Source of the DNA: Fictibacillus sp. FJAT-27399
Lineage (GTDB): Bacteria > Bacillota > Bacilli > Bacillales > Fictibacillaceae
NCBI RefSeq assembly: GCF_001510655.1
Contig: NZ_LMVC01000002.1
Span: 269,700 to 333,699 of the forward strand
Length of the DNA: 64,000 nt
Reading direction: 5' to 3'
The translations under genes and the position numbers were made by a program. Under the pieces are notes generated by a model that saw nothing but the letters and a program-made list of their open reading frames with translations, did not search any database and was not told the origin of the DNA. This document shows positions 16,852 through 26,090 of the stretch, piece by piece; within the stretch, counting starts at the first letter, position 1, and each line of letters opens with the position of its first letter.

Positions 16852-17475
16852 TTAGTCTTCATAATCCCAATAATGTCCGTCATTCATATCACTTTGGACA
16901 CTAAATACATCGCCTCTTGGACCGGAAGACCTCCAACTGCAATCATCATTGTCGTCCATGCGGCCCTTGGTATTGCCCTGGTTGCCGCGGCACGCCAAAC
17001 AATCTGCAATACACTGTTCTCTGTCCCTTCCAAACAAGGAACGGCACACGTTTTGGCAGAATCGACGGCATCTAGGCCGTGCTAGAGAAGGCTGCTGGTT
17101 ATTATCCATTGCACCCATCACTGGGTTTTCATTGGACTGTCGTCCGCAGTTACAGTTCTGGACGACCTGGATCGGCCGCTGGTTGCGGTTCCGGTTTTGT
17201 TGAGCACCTTGTACAGGCATCTGTACAGAAAACGGCATTCTAAATGAACTGCTGCTGGAGCTAGAGCTGGAGCTAGAGCTGGAGCTAGAGCTGCTAGAGC
17301 TGCTGGAACTGCTTGAAGATGATTCAAATCTCATTATTAATGAGCTGGACTCGCTTCGTCGACTTCTTCTTGAGGATTCACTTCTCCTGCGCTGGGATCC
17401 ACTTCTTCTTGAGGATTCACGTCTTCTGCGGGAGGATTCACTTCTCCTGCGCTGGGATTCACTTCTTCTTGGCAT
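16852..17475 (-). CDS. Ser/Arg-rich, poly-Ser, Cys-rich protein; probable spore coat
   Basis: 207 residues in four parts. Residues 1-46 are Ser/Arg repeats (SESSRR units). About 50-77 is an almost pure serine run encoded by repeated agctct/agctcc codons. About 78-110 is Gln/Asn/Arg-rich with QNCNCG. About 130-185 holds a Cys cluster (C-x3-C-x3-C-x10-C-x3-C-x2-C). RBS AAAGGGGTG precedes the ATG at 17475. Composition recalls CotG and other coat proteins phosphorylated by CotH, but no family is certain. Single gene with its own terminator. Strand-slip variation in the Ser run is likely. Confidence 0.7.
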   Translation of the reverse strand: MPRRSESQRRRSESSRRRRESSRRSGSQRRRSESSRRSRRSESSSLIMRFESSSSSSSSSSSSSSSSSSSSSSSSSSFRMPFSVQMPVQGAQQNRNRNQRPIQVVQNCNCGRQSNENPVMGAMDNNQQPSLARPRCRRFCQNVCRSLFGRDREQCIADCLACRGNQGNTKGRMDDNDDCSWRSSGPRGDVFSVQSDMNDGHYWDYED

Positions 17476-17652
17476 TTATTTCACCCCTTTCGAGATACTG
17501 TATTCATTTCGTGTGTTGCTAGAAAGGGACAAGAACCTCTTTTACGAAAAAAAGGCGCTGTTAAGCACTTTTTTAAAAAAATAGGAATAAAGACAATTTA
17601 TGTAAAAGAGAGATTATGCTATGATGGATGGAAAATAGAGAGAAATCTTATA

Positions 17653-17751
17653 AATTTAGTTAAGGTTGATTTTAAAGGAACCATTACATTCTCGAGTAAA
17701 ATTAATGAAGGAACAACAGTAACCATCTTGCTGCCTGTCGCAAAAAAGTAG
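17653..17751 (+). pseudogene. remnant of a sensor histidine kinase C-terminus
   Basis: Read in frame, the end before the stop is FKGTITFSSKINEGTTVTI then LLPV, which matches the G2 box and final strand of HATPase_c domains (GTITFxSxxxxGTTVxIxLP). About 30 residues are convincing; upstream frames show no N, G1 or HisKA boxes. It is the tail of a lost kinase gene. It is followed by a terminator. Confidence 0.5.
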
Positions 17752-17776
17752 AGCAGCTGCAAAAGGGTAGAGTAGT

Positions 17777-17809
17777 AAAAAGCATATTCTGAGAAGAATA
17801 TGCTTTTTT
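17777..17809 (+). terminator. terminator after kinase remnant
   Basis: AAAAGCATATTCT pairs with AGAATATGCTTTTTT. Confidence 0.8.
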
Positions 17810-17895
17810 GCTGTGTGAAAAAAATCTCGCAGAATACTTAAAGAGGTTGTCACATAAGTTAAATGAGAGAGGTGAAATGATAGGGAAAAGGAGAA

Positions 17896-18369
17896 ATGGC
17901 TGTGATCTGTTTATGTGAAGTTTTAAATGAAGAAACATATCATGAGCGTATAGCGATTATAGAGGATAAACAAGAGATCATGAGGACCTTTGGCCTGGAA
18001 AATGAACAGTGGCTCCGCCTTTGGAATATTGATAATAGAATTTTAACATTGTGTTTTTCCTCCTTGGATCCCGAGTTTGACCGGTTTATTGTAGTGTACG
18101 ATTATTCGCTGTTCTGCAAAGATCAGGACATAAAGCAAGCTATCATTTGGCATGAGATCGGCCATTCGCAATATCCTGTTTTGGAAGGGAAGATTGATCT
18201 GCATTCAGAAACGAGATGTGATGAACTGGCTTTTACGAAAGGATATAAATCAGGATTGGAAAAGTTTCTAAGACTAACTTACAAAATGGCAAAGACACTC
18301 AATAATCAATTGCTGCTATCCATGACGAAAGAACGGATGAAGGCATTGAATCTTTTATATAAATATTAA
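17896..18369 (+). CDS. small putative zinc metallopeptidase (HEXXH)
   Basis: 157 residues, soluble. IIWHEIGHSQYPV (near 88-100) contains HEIGH, an HExxH zinc site, and about 20 residues later ETRCDELAF offers a third ligand (Glu or Asp) as in gluzincins and ImmA/IrrE-type proteases. No signal peptide, so it would act in the cytosol. AAGGAG lies only 2 bases before the ATG but 8 before the GTG at 17902, so the protein may start MICLCEV. Adjacent genes give no clue to its substrate. I know of no named family that fits with certainty. Confidence 0.6.
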   Translation: MAVICLCEVLNEETYHERIAIIEDKQEIMRTFGLENEQWLRLWNIDNRILTLCFSSLDPEFDRFIVVYDYSLFCKDQDIKQAIIWHEIGHSQYPVLEGKIDLHSETRCDELAFTKGYKSGLEKFLRLTYKMAKTLNNQLLLSMTKERMKALNLLYKY

Positions 18370-18371
18370 AA

Positions 18372-18411
18372 AGCGAGTGGAATCAACGAAATTGATCCAC
18401 TCGCTTTTACA
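18372..18411. terminator. terminator between converging genes
   Basis: AAGCGAGTGGA pairs with TCCACTCGCTTTT. Confidence 0.8.
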
Positions 18412-18412
18412 T

Positions 18413-19381
18413 TTAAGGAATAAGCAGGAGTTTTCCTGTGCTTTTCCGGCTTTCCAGAAAACGGTGGGCTTCTTTACCATCTTCAAGCTTAAATGAAGTG
18501 GTTTCTGGTATCTTAACAGAGCCCGAACGAATCATATCAAACAACTGATGAGACCTGGACACCCTTTCTGAATGGGAGGTGATAACATTCCAGAGATCAC
18601 CGCCTGTCAGTGTTTTTGAAGTGTCCATCAGCATTCGTGGATCAACCGGCAGCGGATCTCCGCCTGCCATTCCATAAAATACAGCCGTTCCGCCGATTCT
18701 TACCACTTCAAAGCTATCCTTAAGGGTACTGCCTACAGAATCATAAATTACATCTGCTCCTTTATTTTCAGGAGAAACTTCTTTTACTTTACGCTTCCAG
18801 GCTTCATCATAAAGAAAAACATGATCGGCTCCAGCGGACAAAGCAGCTTCTTTCTTCGCCTCAGAAGATGTCAGCCCAATTACCGTTCCGCCCAGTGCCT
18901 TGGAAATCTGGATGAGAAGCTGGCCTACACCGCCTGCCGCAGCATGGACAACAAGAAGTGTTCCGGGTTTTACGGGATAGCTGTCACGAGTCAGGTATTG
19001 AGCCGTTAAGCCTTGCAGCAGCAGAGAGGACGCGGTTTCAAATGAAATGTCATCAGGCAAAGGAATCAGGTGATCCTCCGGTACAGCGACAAGTTCAGCA
19101 TTAGCATACGGTACATCGGCAAAGGCCACTCTATCTCCAGGCATCACCCCATTTACCCCTTCTCCGATCCTTTCCACGATTCCAGCGCCTTCATAACCGG
19201 CAATATACGGAGGGGTGCCCTTCAAGTGATAGTTCCCTTTCCTCCGGTACACATCCGCAAAGTTAAGTCCGATCGCTTTCATGCGAACAAGTATTTCATT
19301 CTTTTGCAGCACTGGATTCGGAACGTCCTGATATTGTAAGACATCCGGTCCCCCAAATTCATTAAATGTTAAAGCCTTCAT
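18413..19381 (-). CDS. NADPH:quinone oxidoreductase (MDR superfamily, zinc-independent)
   Basis: 322 residues. GroES-like N-terminal domain (MKALTFNEFGGPDVLQ, GYEGAGIVERIGEGV), then a Rossmann domain with AAAGGVGQLLIQ near 150. It lacks the Cys/His zinc ligands of alcohol dehydrogenases, as quinone reductases (QOR) do. It should reduce quinones or enones with NADPH. Monocistronic; the ATG at 19381 is preceded by GAGGAA. Confidence 0.9.
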   Translation of the reverse strand: MKALTFNEFGGPDVLQYQDVPNPVLQKNEILVRMKAIGLNFADVYRRKGNYHLKGTPPYIAGYEGAGIVERIGEGVNGVMPGDRVAFADVPYANAELVAVPEDHLIPLPDDISFETASSLLLQGLTAQYLTRDSYPVKPGTLLVVHAAAGGVGQLLIQISKALGGTVIGLTSSEAKKEAALSAGADHVFLYDEAWKRKVKEVSPENKGADVIYDSVGSTLKDSFEVVRIGGTAVFYGMAGGDPLPVDPRMLMDTSKTLTGGDLWNVITSHSERVSRSHQLFDMIRSGSVKIPETTSFKLEDGKEAHRFLESRKSTGKLLLIP

Positions 19382-19548
19382 CGTTTGTATTCCTCATTTC
19401 AAGTAGTAGTCATACTATCATTGTAAACAAAATGGAGAAGTTTCACTAGAAAAGATAATTAAACAGGAAAAAGGTTTAAATCGTTAAATGTTGTGGAAAC
19501 TGTGGTTGTAATGGAATATTTATCTATTTTACTTGGGAGGTCATTTGC

Positions 19549-19866
19549 ATGATAAAAAAGATTACGTTCGTTTTAGGAATCGTTCTGGCTCTAACAGCCT
19601 GCTCCTCAGGCGGGGACAGCGGAGGAGGAAAAGGAGGCTCAATGGATACCGCTTCTGCGGAGAAAACGTTTAAACAAAACTGCGCCAGCTGCCACGGCAA
19701 CAATCTTGAAGGCGGTACGGGGCCGGCTTTGAAAGACATCGGAAAAGAACATACCAAGGCGGAAATATTAAAGCAGATTAGAAACGGAGGTGGAGGTATG
19801 CCTGCTGGATTAATCCAGGGCAAGGAAGCGGAGAACGTTGCTCAATGGCTGGCCAAGAAAAAATAA
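19549..19866 (+). CDS. cccB: cytochrome c-551-type lipoprotein
   Basis: 105 residues. A lipoprotein signal with lipobox LTAC (Cys ~ residue 18), a Gly/Ser linker, then a single class I cytochrome c domain with the haem motif CASCHG and the axial Met in GGMPAG. It is anchored outside the membrane and carries electrons to a terminal oxidase. Size and layout match CccB of B. subtilis. ATG preceded by GGGAGG. Confidence 0.9.
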   Translation: MIKKITFVLGIVLALTACSSGGDSGGGKGGSMDTASAEKTFKQNCASCHGNNLEGGTGPALKDIGKEHTKAEILKQIRNGGGGMPAGLIQGKEAENVAQWLAKKK

Positions 19867-19871
19867 AGGAA

Positions 19872-19917
19872 AAAAAAGGCTGAATTCATTCAATGGAATG
19901 GATCCTGCCTCTTTTTT
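19872..19917 (+). terminator. terminator after cytochrome gene
   Basis: AGGCTGAATTCATT pairs imperfectly with AATGGATCCTGCCT, followed by CTTTTTT. Confidence 0.6.
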
Positions 19918-19927
19918 ATGCCTTTTT

Positions 19928-20833
19928 TCATGAAACGTTGGTGGTCTTCTGATGAAGGGATGCCGATGTTTTTTTGTCCTGTACAAGAACTGCAGCTGAG
20001 ATAACCAGCAGAATACCGATGGTCTGCAAGAGAGTCAGTTCTTCCTTGAAAAGGAAGAACCCGGTGAGTGTAGCAACAACGGGCTCAATGGTTGAAACGA
20101 TGGCAGCCCGGCTCGGTTCAACCTGTCGGAGTCCTACGGTGTAAAGGATATAGGCGAAGACAGTCGGAATAATTCCAAGTCCTGAAATATAAAGGAATGC
20201 TTTTCCATTCTCGAGTAAATGTATGGATGAGGCCAGCCCGCTAACAGGAAACAGAGCCAGACCTGCAAAAATAAAAGTAAATGTCGTAATCGTAAGTGTA
20301 TGGTATTTAGCAGATGCGGCTTTGCCAAAAATACTGTACAAAGAATAACCCAGTCCAGCTCCTAAACCCGTAAGAAGCCCGGACAAAGTAATGCCTGCCT
20401 TAGCAGATGGCATGTAACCGACAACGAACAGACAGCCGAGGAACGTGACACCAAGAGCTGTTAATTTCTTTCCTGTGATCAAGTCATTGAAAAAGATACG
20501 CGACAAGATCAGTACAAATGCAGGTGCTGTATACAACAAGACGGCTGCAACGGACAGAGACATTTCTTCCATCGCTTTAAAATAGCACCAGTTAAAAAAC
20601 GCGATACTGAGCAAGCCGGTCCCAATAAAATAATGAGTATCTCTTAATTTTATCCTTAGCAGTGAGCGGTCCGTAAAAAGCGTGATGATGATAAACGCAA
20701 TGGCCGCTCCTAATGCACGCAATACTACAATCTGAATCGGGGTAAACCCTAATGAAGACAGTTCCTTAATGAATATACCTATTGTTCCCCATAGAGCCGC
20801 ACCGCTTGCAATCCATATATAGGGCCATTTCAT
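19928..20833 (-). CDS. EamA/DMT family transporter
   Basis: 301 residues with ten membrane helices in two repeated halves, each an EamA domain (first half ASGAALWGTIGIFIKELS; second half beginning GLLTGLGAGLGYSLYSIFGK). The C-terminal EPVVATLTGFFLFKEELT is typical. Drug/metabolite exporters of this group often carry amino acids or small metabolites; the substrate is not predictable. Monocistronic; RBS GAGGTGGG. Confidence 0.9.
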   Translation of the reverse strand: MKWPYIWIASGAALWGTIGIFIKELSSLGFTPIQIVVLRALGAAIAFIIITLFTDRSLLRIKLRDTHYFIGTGLLSIAFFNWCYFKAMEEMSLSVAAVLLYTAPAFVLILSRIFFNDLITGKKLTALGVTFLGCLFVVGYMPSAKAGITLSGLLTGLGAGLGYSLYSIFGKAASAKYHTLTITTFTFIFAGLALFPVSGLASSIHLLENGKAFLYISGLGIIPTVFAYILYTVGLRQVEPSRAAIVSTIEPVVATLTGFFLFKEELTLLQTIGILLVISAAVLVQDKKTSASLHQKTTNVS

Positions 20834-21038
20834 TCATTGCCCACCTCGTTTCTCCTCATCTTTTTTCAAGCGTATCGCAATTCAACCTATTTTTGAAGAC
20901 CCTGTATAGAATCGGCTGAAAAACAAAGAAGAGGTATGATTGTCCGGACTTGCTGGCCCCCTTCCAAAAATTGCTCCCTCCAACTTCGTATATCCGCCTT
21001 TTCAGAAAGGAAGCATAAGGAAAAAAGGAGGTACACCT

Positions 21039-22208
21039 TTGAAGAAAATTCTCGCAATAACATTTGCCCTAACGCTGACCCTGGCAGGCTGCGGCAGTAT
21101 AAAGGGGCAAGAACAAGGTGCTGCTGATGCAGACAAGACAGGGAAAGAACACCCAAGGCTGCAGCAAGTAAAATACAATGGCAGCAAACAAAAAGATATA
21201 ACACCGTCACAGACCACTCATAAAAAAACAAAAATCACGACCATTGGTTTTTTAGAGCCTGTTGACCAACGGGCTGCTGTCAAAGAAGTTAAAGATGTGG
21301 GCAGGCATTTATCATATGTTGCTTTTTTCAGCTATCGTGTAAAAGCTGACGGTAATTTAATCGGCATCAAGGATGATCAGGCACTGGCTGCTACAAGGAA
21401 ACAAGGGGCCGTTCCGATGCTTGTGCTGACCAATTTTACAGAAGGGAATTTCTCTCCTGACGTAGCACATAAAATCTTTACGGACAAAACGGTATCCGAG
21501 CGATTAATCAAAAACGTTATCCAAACGATGAAAACAAAAGGATACAAAGCACTCAACATCGATTTTGAACACATCCACGCTAAAGACAGAGATTTATACA
21601 ACGGATTCCTTGAAACGATTTTGCCAAGAGTGAAAAAGGAAGGATTTATCACTTCAACGGCGCTTGCACCTAAAACGAGTGATGAACAGTCAGGACCGTG
21701 GCACGGTGCCCATGATTATAAAAGACATGGGGAGCTTGCGGACTTTGTTATTTTAATGACGTACGAATGGGGTTGGTCTGGAGGTCCGCCGATGGCTGTT
21801 TCTCCTGTTCCGCAAGTTCGCAAAGTTATCGATTATGCTGCCTCGGTCATCCCGCGCAAAAAAATCGTTATGGGCGCTCCGTTATATGGTTATGATTGGA
21901 TACTTCCATATAAGAAGGGCAATCCTTTCGCCAAACGGATCGCTCCTCAGGAAGCCACGGAACTTGCCATCAAGGAAGGCGCAGACATTAAATACGACAA
22001 CAAAGCTCATTCTCCATATTTTAACTACACAGATGACAAAGGTAAAAAACACGTGGTTTGGTTTGAGAACGAAGAAAGCGCTCAAGCAAAATTCAATCAG
22101 GTAAAATATTATAACCTTCGTGGAATTGCCTATTGGGTTCTTGGTGAACCGTTCCCTCATAACTGGAGCATGCTTGAAGATCAATTTAACGTAAGAAATG
22201 CAAAATAA
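21039..22208 (+). CDS. glycoside hydrolase family 18 lipoprotein
   Basis: About 389 residues, starting at TTG behind GGAGG (7-base spacing); the frame is open from 20940 but the lipoprotein signal (KKILAITFALTLTLAGC) fixes the start. After the lipid-modified Cys comes a GH18 TIM barrel: LNIDFEHI near 175 supplies the catalytic Glu of the DxxDxDxE signature, and later LMTYEWGWSGGPP and GAPLYGYDW fit the YaaH/YdhD spore-peptidoglycan glycosidases. It probably cleaves peptidoglycan or chitin-like chains at the cell surface or in the spore. No LysM domains are present. Confidence 0.88.
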   Translation: MKKILAITFALTLTLAGCGSIKGQEQGAADADKTGKEHPRLQQVKYNGSKQKDITPSQTTHKKTKITTIGFLEPVDQRAAVKEVKDVGRHLSYVAFFSYRVKADGNLIGIKDDQALAATRKQGAVPMLVLTNFTEGNFSPDVAHKIFTDKTVSERLIKNVIQTMKTKGYKALNIDFEHIHAKDRDLYNGFLETILPRVKKEGFITSTALAPKTSDEQSGPWHGAHDYKRHGELADFVILMTYEWGWSGGPPMAVSPVPQVRKVIDYAASVIPRKKIVMGAPLYGYDWILPYKKGNPFAKRIAPQEATELAIKEGADIKYDNKAHSPYFNYTDDKGKKHVVWFENEESAQAKFNQVKYYNLRGIAYWVLGEPFPHNWSMLEDQFNVRNAK

Positions 22209-22216
22209 AAAATGCA

Positions 22217-22262
22217 GGGAGATTCTATTAGCCGGCAGTTCACCGGATAGGGTCTCTTTTTT
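22217..22262 (+). terminator. terminator after GH18 gene
   Basis: GGGAGATTCTAT...GCCGG pairs with CCGG...ATAGGGTCTC, followed by TTTTTT. Confidence 0.65.
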
Positions 22263-22659
22263 ATCTAATTAAAATGGACAAAAAAGCTTTTTCGCAGGAG
22301 AGAACTTGTATTATGAACGAGGGAAAATACCTGAAGCTGATCTCTCTTTAGGTAATGGTAAAAAATATTGGCATTAATCTACGGTAAAGGCCTTTTGTGA
22401 ACAAGAAAAAAATCGATTGAAATCGATATAGACCAGGAAAGGAAGAAAAGGACCATTGACTAACCGTTCATTCAATAATAAAATAATGCTGTAAATTATG
22501 TTAAATAATGGAGGTCGTGGTGTGTATTCATTAAGACATTAATGGTAAAGAATATCTGGGTGTTTAAGTAAAATAGATTATGCTGAACTTATGTTGACAC
22601 TAACATATTTGAACATTTATATGAAGAAAGCACTGCTTTTATGGAGGATTGAAGTTAAA
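22263..22659. other. 397-bp noncoding region before TetR gene
   Basis: A/T-rich with no convincing coding frame. TTGACTAACCGTTCATTCAA near 22456 resembles the promoters of self-regulated TetR genes (GTTCATTC half-sites) but I cannot prove it. Confidence 0.4.
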
Positions 22660-23247
22660 ATGCCGCGAACATCTGAAGAGAATGATCGTATTCGCCAACT
22701 TTCAAAACAAAAGATTCGTGCTGCCGCTATGGAGTTATTTATTAAACAGGGATATTATGCAACCTCTATTAACGATGTAGCTAAACAAGCGGGCATTTCT
22801 AAAGGGTTACTATACAATTATTATAAAGGAAAAGAAGAGCTGCTTTCTGAAATGGTCGAGGCTAGAATCAGGGAAGTGATCGAAGTAATGGAAGGAGCAG
22901 CCGCTCGCGAGACACCTAGTGAGCAACTTAAACACATTATCGAAGGAGCGATTGATAATATCCATCAAAGTCCAGAAGTCCATCGATTCTATCTGCACCT
23001 ACAAACTCAGCCCGAGGCAGACGAAGAGTTGATTAAATACAGTAAACTACTTATTAAAGAAAACGCTAGAATGTTTGAAGTACAATGTAAAATGTTTGAA
23101 AGGCTGGGAGTAAAGCAGCCGAGGAAACGGTCGTTATATTTTTCATCCGTCCTACAAGGTATTATGTTCATGATATCTACCTATCCACAAGAGTTTCCGA
23201 TAGAAGAAATAAAAAAACAAATCATTCAAGAATTTTGTTCCGCCTAA
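22660..23247 (+). CDS. TetR/AcrR family regulator
   Basis: About 195 residues from the ATG at 22660 (MPRTSEEND); the frame is open from 22591. The N-terminal helix-turn-helix is complete: AAMELFIKQGYYATSINDVA then KQAGISKGLLYNYYKGKEEL. The C-terminal ligand domain is helical and not assignable. It is the first gene of the accessory, decayed stretch and sits upstream of a broken hydrolase gene that may have been its target. Confidence 0.9.
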   Translation: MPRTSEENDRIRQLSKQKIRAAAMELFIKQGYYATSINDVAKQAGISKGLLYNYYKGKEELLSEMVEARIREVIEVMEGAAARETPSEQLKHIIEGAIDNIHQSPEVHRFYLHLQTQPEADEELIKYSKLLIKENARMFEVQCKMFERLGVKQPRKRSLYFSSVLQGIMFMISTYPQEFPIEEIKKQIIQEFCSA

Positions 23248-23415
23248 AAAGGTAAGTGAAAATATTAACTATAAAATAGATGAACCCTTCTTAATTTAAA
23301 AGGTCTTTGTTGCCAGGTTGTTTGAGATCGCAGGCAATACTCACACCTTCGATGAAATATGCAGGTATGAAAATGAAATAAGTCGGGTTTCAAATGGCGA
23401 AGCCCACCCTAGGAG

Positions 23416-24080
23416 ATGAGCGAGATGGAAACAAAGGTACATGAAATTGAATTGAATGGACTCACTTTTCAATATCGAGAGAGTGGAAAACCTTCAGCAC
23501 CGCCGCTTATTGCACTTCACGCGTTAGGAGAAAGCTCAGAATCATGGGATAAAACGGCGGCTGTATTAGGAGAAAAATACCACGTCTTAGCTTTAGATCA
23601 ACGGGGGCACGGTGGGAGTGCGAGATCTAATACAACTCATGTACGAGGACTTGCTTCATTTTGGGGCAGTTTACACTAATGGGTCATTCAATGGGGGGAA
23701 TAGTATCCTACCAATTCGCAGAAACATATCCGTCAAGAATAGAACGTTTGATTGTTGAAGACATTATTCCTCCTTTTGAAGATAAACCAAAAGAAATTCC
23801 TTCCAGGCCGTCTCATTCTCTACCGTTTGATTGGCTGGTTATTCCCTCGATACTAGGGCAACACAATGAACCCGAATGGTGGACACGTCTTACCGACATT
23901 ACCATGCCGACTCTTATTATAGGTGGTGGATCTAGTAAAACTCCTCAAAACAAATTGCAAGAAGTTTCTGAGCTTATCCCGAATTGCGAATTGGTGATGA
24001 TAGAGGGTGCGGGACACTATGTTCACGATGATTATTTACCAGCCTTCTTAGCTGCCGTAAGAAGGTTTCTCAATACATGA
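23416..24080 (+). pseudogene. alpha/beta hydrolase, frameshifted and shortened
   Basis: The first part (23416-23679) reads HALGESSESWD and LDQRGHGGS, and the second part (from about 23640 in another frame) reads GQFTLMGHSMGGIVSYQFAE, with nucleophile Ser in GHSMGG and catalytic His in GAGHYVHDD. The two frames meet near 23637, and roughly ten residues between RSNTTH and LLHFGQ as well as part of the cap are missing compared with the usual ~260 residues. So the gene is broken. Confidence 0.75.
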
Positions 24081-24222
24081 GGCTTCGGATGCTTTCGATT
24101 TCCTAATTCCTATGTGTTAAAAAGAAAATATAGATCTTTATACTTAAAGTGAAATAATCTCATGATCACAGTCCTGATTTTTTGATCTTAAAAAAATCTA
24201 TAATATGAGTGAGGGATTGGCG

Positions 24223-25035
24223 ATGCCATTTTTCGAAACCAAAGACCGTTTGCAACTGTTTTACCAAGATTGGGGTACAGGCGATCCGGTAGTTTTTGTT
24301 TCTGGATGGTCACTAAGTTCTAGAATGTGGGATTATCAGAGGATTTTTTTAGCAGATCAGGGCTTGAGGTGTATAGCATATGACAGACGCGGTCATGGGC
24401 GTTCCGATGACTCGGGGAACGGATACGACTTCGATACCCTGGCAGACGATCTCGCTGCACTGATTGAATACTTGAATCTTCGAAATGTCACGCTTGTATG
24501 TCATTCTATGGGTGGTGGTGAAGTGATTCGATATCTAACACGTCATGGCAGCGATCGGGTGGAGCGTGCCGTGCTTGTCGCTGCCATTGTGCCTTTTTTG
24601 ATGAAAACAGAGGATAACCCGAACGGAGTGCCCAAGGAAGTTGCTGACATGGTGCGAGACACTTGGAAACGGGATTTCCCGACTTGGTTGATTCAGAATG
24701 AATTGCCGTACTTCAATCGTGCTGATACTTGCGCAATGGGTGACTGGACCCGGTGGGATATGTTGCAGACATCGCTAAAAGCAGTGATTGAGTGTAATAA
24801 GATTATCATCGAAACGGATTTTCGCGAGGAGATGCGGTCCATTACCGTACCTATACTCATTATCCACGGTGATAAAGATCGATCAATCCCGGTAGAAATC
24901 TCCGGTCAAAAATCAGCAATGCTGTTACCCAAGAACCGGTTTATTTTGTATAAAGATGCCCCGCATGGACTATACATCACACATTCAGACCGGCTAAATA
25001 ATGACCTTTTAACATTTATTAAAGGTTTAAAATGA
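24223..25035 (+). CDS. alpha/beta hydrolase (non-haem chloroperoxidase/esterase type)
   Basis: About 270 residues from ATG at 24223, behind GAGGGA (frame open from 24205). Oxyanion strand VVFVSGWSLSSRMW, YDRRGHGRS, nucleophile elbow CHSMGGGEV (Ser), acid Asp in HGDKDRSIP and His in APHGLY give a full triad. The RRGHGRS / HSMGGGE set is typical of cofactor-free haloperoxidase-like esterases. Base composition is richer in G/C than the flanks. Substrate unknown; it follows a broken hydrolase of the same superfamily. Confidence 0.88.
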   Translation: MPFFETKDRLQLFYQDWGTGDPVVFVSGWSLSSRMWDYQRIFLADQGLRCIAYDRRGHGRSDDSGNGYDFDTLADDLAALIEYLNLRNVTLVCHSMGGGEVIRYLTRHGSDRVERAVLVAAIVPFLMKTEDNPNGVPKEVADMVRDTWKRDFPTWLIQNELPYFNRADTCAMGDWTRWDMLQTSLKAVIECNKIIIETDFREEMRSITVPILIIHGDKDRSIPVEISGQKSAMLLPKNRFILYKDAPHGLYITHSDRLNNDLLTFIKGLK

Positions 25036-25106
25036 TAATTAATTTAAAAAATAGTAAAAATTCCAATATTTATAAGGAAGAAATCTATATCAACTGAAAA
25101 TAATCA

Positions 25107-25853
25107 CTAAGCAATCGTTGTAATGATCGGTTGATCTCTTGTAATAATTATTGTGTGCTCGTACTGTGCACAAAAACCCTTATTAGGTAGCCTTACAGTC
25201 CATCCATCCGGACTTTCAATGACATATTCTGCACCAGTTGACAAGAAAGGCTCAATAGTAATAACAGTACCTTCCTCCAACACACGTTTATCATCCTTGC
25301 TATAAAAAGGTAAAATTTCTACAGGTGCTTCGTGCAGGGATTTTCCAATGCCATGACTGCACAGATTCATGATGACCTTATAGCCGCTTTTTCGGGCTTC
25401 CCTTTGAATAATTCTCCCGATTTCATTCACTTTTACACCAGCTTTAAGAGAAGAGATCACCTTCATCATAGTGTTGTGTGTATGTTGGCAAAGGCGCGTC
25501 ACGGAAGGGTTGTATAGAGGCATTTGAAAAGAGTGTCCTGCATCAGCAAAATAACCTCGGAGTTCAGCGGAAACATCAATATTGATTAAGTCACCTCCAT
25601 GAATCTTCCGATCTCCCGGTATTCCGTGAGCAACTTCTTGGTTAATACTAATGCATGTATTGCCGGGAAAGTTATAAGTCAAATTGGGTGCAGAAACCGC
25701 CCCATACTTTCTTAATAACCGTCCCCCAATATCATCTAATTCCTGGGTTGTCATGCCGACACGTGTCTGACGTTTCATTTCACTTATTGTCAACGCAACG
25801 ATCTTTCCAATTTCTTTGAGACCGTTAATATCATCAATACCTTCAACTGTCAT
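25107..25853 (-). CDS. map: methionine aminopeptidase type I (accessory paralogue)
   Basis: About 248 residues. All five metal ligands are visible: Asp in LINIDVSAEL, Asp in YFADAGHSF, His in CSHGIGKSLHEAP, Glu in TIEPFL, Glu in QYEHTIII. It removes N-terminal Met from new proteins. The ATG at 25853 lies 8 bases after GGAGG; earlier start codons overlap that site. It is not in a ribosomal-protein operon, where the housekeeping map sits, so it is probably a second copy like YflG of B. subtilis. Confidence 0.9.
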   Translation of the reverse strand: MTVEGIDDINGLKEIGKIVALTISEMKRQTRVGMTTQELDDIGGRLLRKYGAVSAPNLTYNFPGNTCISINQEVAHGIPGDRKIHGGDLINIDVSAELRGYFADAGHSFQMPLYNPSVTRLCQHTHNTMMKVISSLKAGVKVNEIGRIIQREARKSGYKVIMNLCSHGIGKSLHEAPVEILPFYSKDDKRVLEEGTVITIEPFLSTGAEYVIESPDGWTVRLPNKGFCAQYEHTIIITRDQPIITTIA

Positions 25854-26040
25854 CTTCAGCACCCTCCATTTTTAAATATTTATATTTTTTCTTTTTTCCT
25901 ATTTCCATATTTGCCTCACTTTATCTTTTTGCATTAAATATACCATCTATTCTTATTCAACTAAACTGCCCGGTTAGTTCAACAAAAAGGTAAAATTAGC
26001 ACCTAGTTAACATAAAGGCAGTTCACGGGAGCAAGTGAAC

Positions 26041-26090
26041 AAGCAAAACCCTGAATTTGGCCAAATCAGCCTAAATTCAGGGTTTTGCTT
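26041..26090. terminator. long terminator-like hairpin
   Basis: AAGCAAAACCCTGAATTT pairs with AAATTCAGGGTTTTGCTT around a 14-base loop. It is isolated from intact genes. Confidence 0.7.

Noticed and set aside
17523-17652. Extending the histidine-kinase remnant further upstream
   Set aside because: The frame is open for a while but shows no N, G1 or other HATPase boxes.
23280-23415. Possible coding remnant between TetR and the broken hydrolase (VARLFEIAGNTHTFDE...)
   Set aside because: An open stretch of about 35 codons reads like protein, but I could not tie it to a family or find a start.
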